From Gammaproteobacteria bacterium (lineage in GTDB: Bacteria; Pseudomonadota; Gammaproteobacteria; SZUA-229), in NCBI GenBank assembly GCA_029879605.1, contig JAOUQA010000106.1, positions 1-6,995 on the forward strand: DNA of 6,995 nt. The letters are read 5' to 3'. Both the position numbers and the translations under genes were made by a program. The notes below the pieces were generated by a model, which was not told the origin of the DNA, did not search any database, and saw only the letters and a program-made list of their open reading frames with translations. Below, piece after piece: positions 5,381-6,995 of this stretch; within the stretch, counting starts at the first letter, position 1; each line of letters opens with the position of its first letter.

Positions 5381-6995
5381 ATGACACAAGACCAACACCC
5401 GGCTCGCAAAATACTGGTTACCAGTGCTCTGCCTTATGCCAATGGCCCTATCCACCTTGGACACCTGGTGGAATATATCCAGACCGATATCTGGGTGCGT
5501 TTCCAGAAATTACGGGGACATGAATGCTATTACGTCTGCGCCGATGATGCTCATGGCACACCGATTATGCTGCGTGCCCGCCAGGAAGGTATTGAGCCAG
5601 AACAATTGATAGAAAAAACCCATGGTGAACACAAACGTGATTTTGATGGTTTCCTGGTAGATTTTGATAATTATTACACCACCCATTCTGACGAAAACCG
5701 GGACATTGCCAGCACTATATACAAGCGGCTTAAAGCCGATGGTCACATCGATGTACGCACCGTGCGCCAGGCCTATGATCCGGAAGCTGAAATGTTCCTG
5801 CCAGATCGTTTCGTCAAAGGTACCTGTCCCAAATGTGGCGCAGATGATCAATATGGCGATAACTGTGAAGCCTGCGGTGCCACCTATTCACCCACTGAAT
5901 TGAAAAATCCCAAATCTGCTGTTTCCGGGGCGACCCCCATCGAAAAAGATTCGGAACAGTTCTTTTTTAAACTGGGTGATTTCCAGGACTTTCTGCACCA
6001 GTGGCTGGATGCCGGCCACACCCAGAATGAGATCGCCAATAAGCAGAAAGAATGGTTTGAAGAAGGTTTACAGGACTGGGATATTTCCCGTAACGCCCCT
6101 TACTGGGGATTTGAAATTCCCGATGCACCGGGCAAATATTTCTATGTCTGGATGGATGCACCCATGGGTTACATGGCCAGTTTCAAAAACCTGTGTAATA
6201 AAACAGGCCTGGATTTTGAAGAATACTGGGGTCCGGATTCACAAACCCAGGTGGTACATTTTATTGGTAAAGATATTGCCCGCTTCCATACCCTGTTCTG
6301 GCCCGCGGTACTACATGGCGCAGGATTCAGGACACCGTCCTCGGTTTACTGTCATGGGTTTCTCACTGTCGATGGACAGAAAATGTCAAAATCCCGTGGC
6401 ACCTTCATCATGGCCGAGACCTACCTGAACCATCTCAAACCGGAATACCTGCGATATTACTATGCGGCCAAATTATCCTCCGGTGTCGATGATATCGACC
6501 TGAACCTTGAGGATTTCCAGCAACGGGTCAACTCGGACCTGGTCGGCAAGGTGGTAAATATTGCCAGTCGATGCGCGGGCTTTATTAAGAAAAAATTTGC
6601 TGGAAAATTATCAGCAGAATTACCGTCACCCTCCTTATACCAGGAACTGGTGGATGCCAGTCATGATATTGCCGAGCATTATGAACGTCGAGAATTTAGC
6701 CATGCGGTGCGTAAAATCATGGCGCTGGCAGACCGTGCTAACCAGTATATTGATGAACAGGAACCCTGGGTTCGCATTAAAGAAGAAGGCCGTGAACAGG
6801 AAGTACAGGAAACCTGCACCCAGGGCATCAACATGTTCCGAGCCCTCATGGTCTTACTTAAACCCATATTGCCAGACATGGCGGAACAGGCTGAAGCATT
6901 CCTGAATTGTGAATCAATGAACTGGAATGATATCCATAACCCGTTACTGAACCATGCAATTAATAAATTCAAACCCCTGATGACCCGTATTGAAC
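5381..6995 (+). CDS. metG: Methionyl-tRNA synthetase, first 538 residues (cut by window edge)
   Basis: MetG charges initiator and elongator tRNA-Met with methionine in the cytoplasm. The reading frame is open from ATG 5381 to the window end. Residues 11-28 carry the class I signature ending in HLGH (25-28, the HIGH motif) after SALPYANGPI. The zinc knuckle is Cys149, Cys152, Cys162 and Cys165, the four-cysteine type found in E. coli MetG. YVWMDAPMGYMASF and HFIGKDI lie in the catalytic core, and KMSKS is at 334-338, within a residue of the E. coli position. The helical anticodon-binding domain follows from about residue 390. E. coli MetG has 677 residues, so the remainder, including any C-terminal EMAP-type tRNA-binding dimer domain, is off the right edge. 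The ATG gives the expected N-terminus, but no Shine-Dalgarno sequence is visible in the CA-rich 30 bases before it. Confidence 0.97.
   Translation, partial: MTQDQHPARKILVTSALPYANGPIHLGHLVEYIQTDIWVRFQKLRGHECYYVCADDAHGTPIMLRARQEGIEPEQLIEKTHGEHKRDFDGFLVDFDNYYTTHSDENRDIASTIYKRLKADGHIDVRTVRQAYDPEAEMFLPDRFVKGTCPKCGADDQYGDNCEACGATYSPTELKNPKSAVSGATPIEKDSEQFFFKLGDFQDFLHQWLDAGHTQNEIANKQKEWFEEGLQDWDISRNAPYWGFEIPDAPGKYFYVWMDAPMGYMASFKNLCNKTGLDFEEYWGPDSQTQVVHFIGKDIARFHTLFWPAVLHGAGFRTPSSVYCHGFLTVDGQKMSKSRGTFIMAETYLNHLKPEYLRYYYAAKLSSGVDDIDLNLEDFQQRVNSDLVGKVVNIASRCAGFIKKKFAGKLSAELPSPSLYQELVDASHDIAEHYERREFSHAVRKIMALADRANQYIDEQEPWVRIKEEGREQEVQETCTQGINMFRALMVLLKPILPDMAEQAEAFLNCESMNWNDIHNPLLNHAINKFKPLMTRIE

Noticed and set aside
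5510..5851. Minus-strand ORF of 113 codons, and plus-strand ORFs at 5664-5903, 5976-6428 and 6561-6905
   Set aside because: All lie inside metG, which reads open through the whole interval with recognisable HIGH, zinc-knuckle and KMSKS motifs. The alternative frames look like no known protein and are shadows.

Overview
The window reads as a chromosomal housekeeping segment of a gammaproteobacterium with an AT-leaning genome. The protein sequences are close to gammaproteobacterial forms (RppH, ApbC/Mrp, MetG). Gene order also fits: mrp and metG are divergent, as in E. coli. From general knowledge, dcd beside mrp, and rppH divergent from an HAD phosphatase, are Pseudomonas-like arrangements. 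Use of HemJ for protoporphyrinogen oxidation argues against an enterobacterium. Genus cannot be told from this window.

Layout, left to right: the 5' part of argC (minus strand, running off the left edge); a divergent promoter region; hemJ (plus); rppH (minus, GTG start), tail-to-tail with hemJ and 1 bp apart; a divergent promoter region; an HAD-IB phosphatase, probable hisN-like (plus); an HDOD-domain gene (minus, TTG start), tail-to-tail with the phosphatase and 3 bp apart; dcd (minus); a spacer with a perfect 15-bp hairpin; apbC/mrp (minus); a 387-bp divergent intergenic region with a 52-bp tandem repeat; and metG (plus), whose last part is cut off by the right edge.

The genes are mostly unrelated core functions: arginine synthesis, haem synthesis, RNA 5'-end decay, probable histidine synthesis, signalling or regulation, dUTP supply, Fe-S cluster delivery and tRNA charging. 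They are packed in alternating directions. HDOD, dcd and mrp lie on one strand, but the hairpin after mrp suggests that mrp is largely transcribed alone.

The least ordinary stretch is the mrp-metG intergenic region. It holds two identical 52-bp units, a third partial unit and a diverged fourth in register. Each of the first three carries a tiny ORF beginning MLYFQA behind a purine-rich GGGAC box. No clearly novel multi-gene system is visible; the repeat array is the best candidate for something undescribed.
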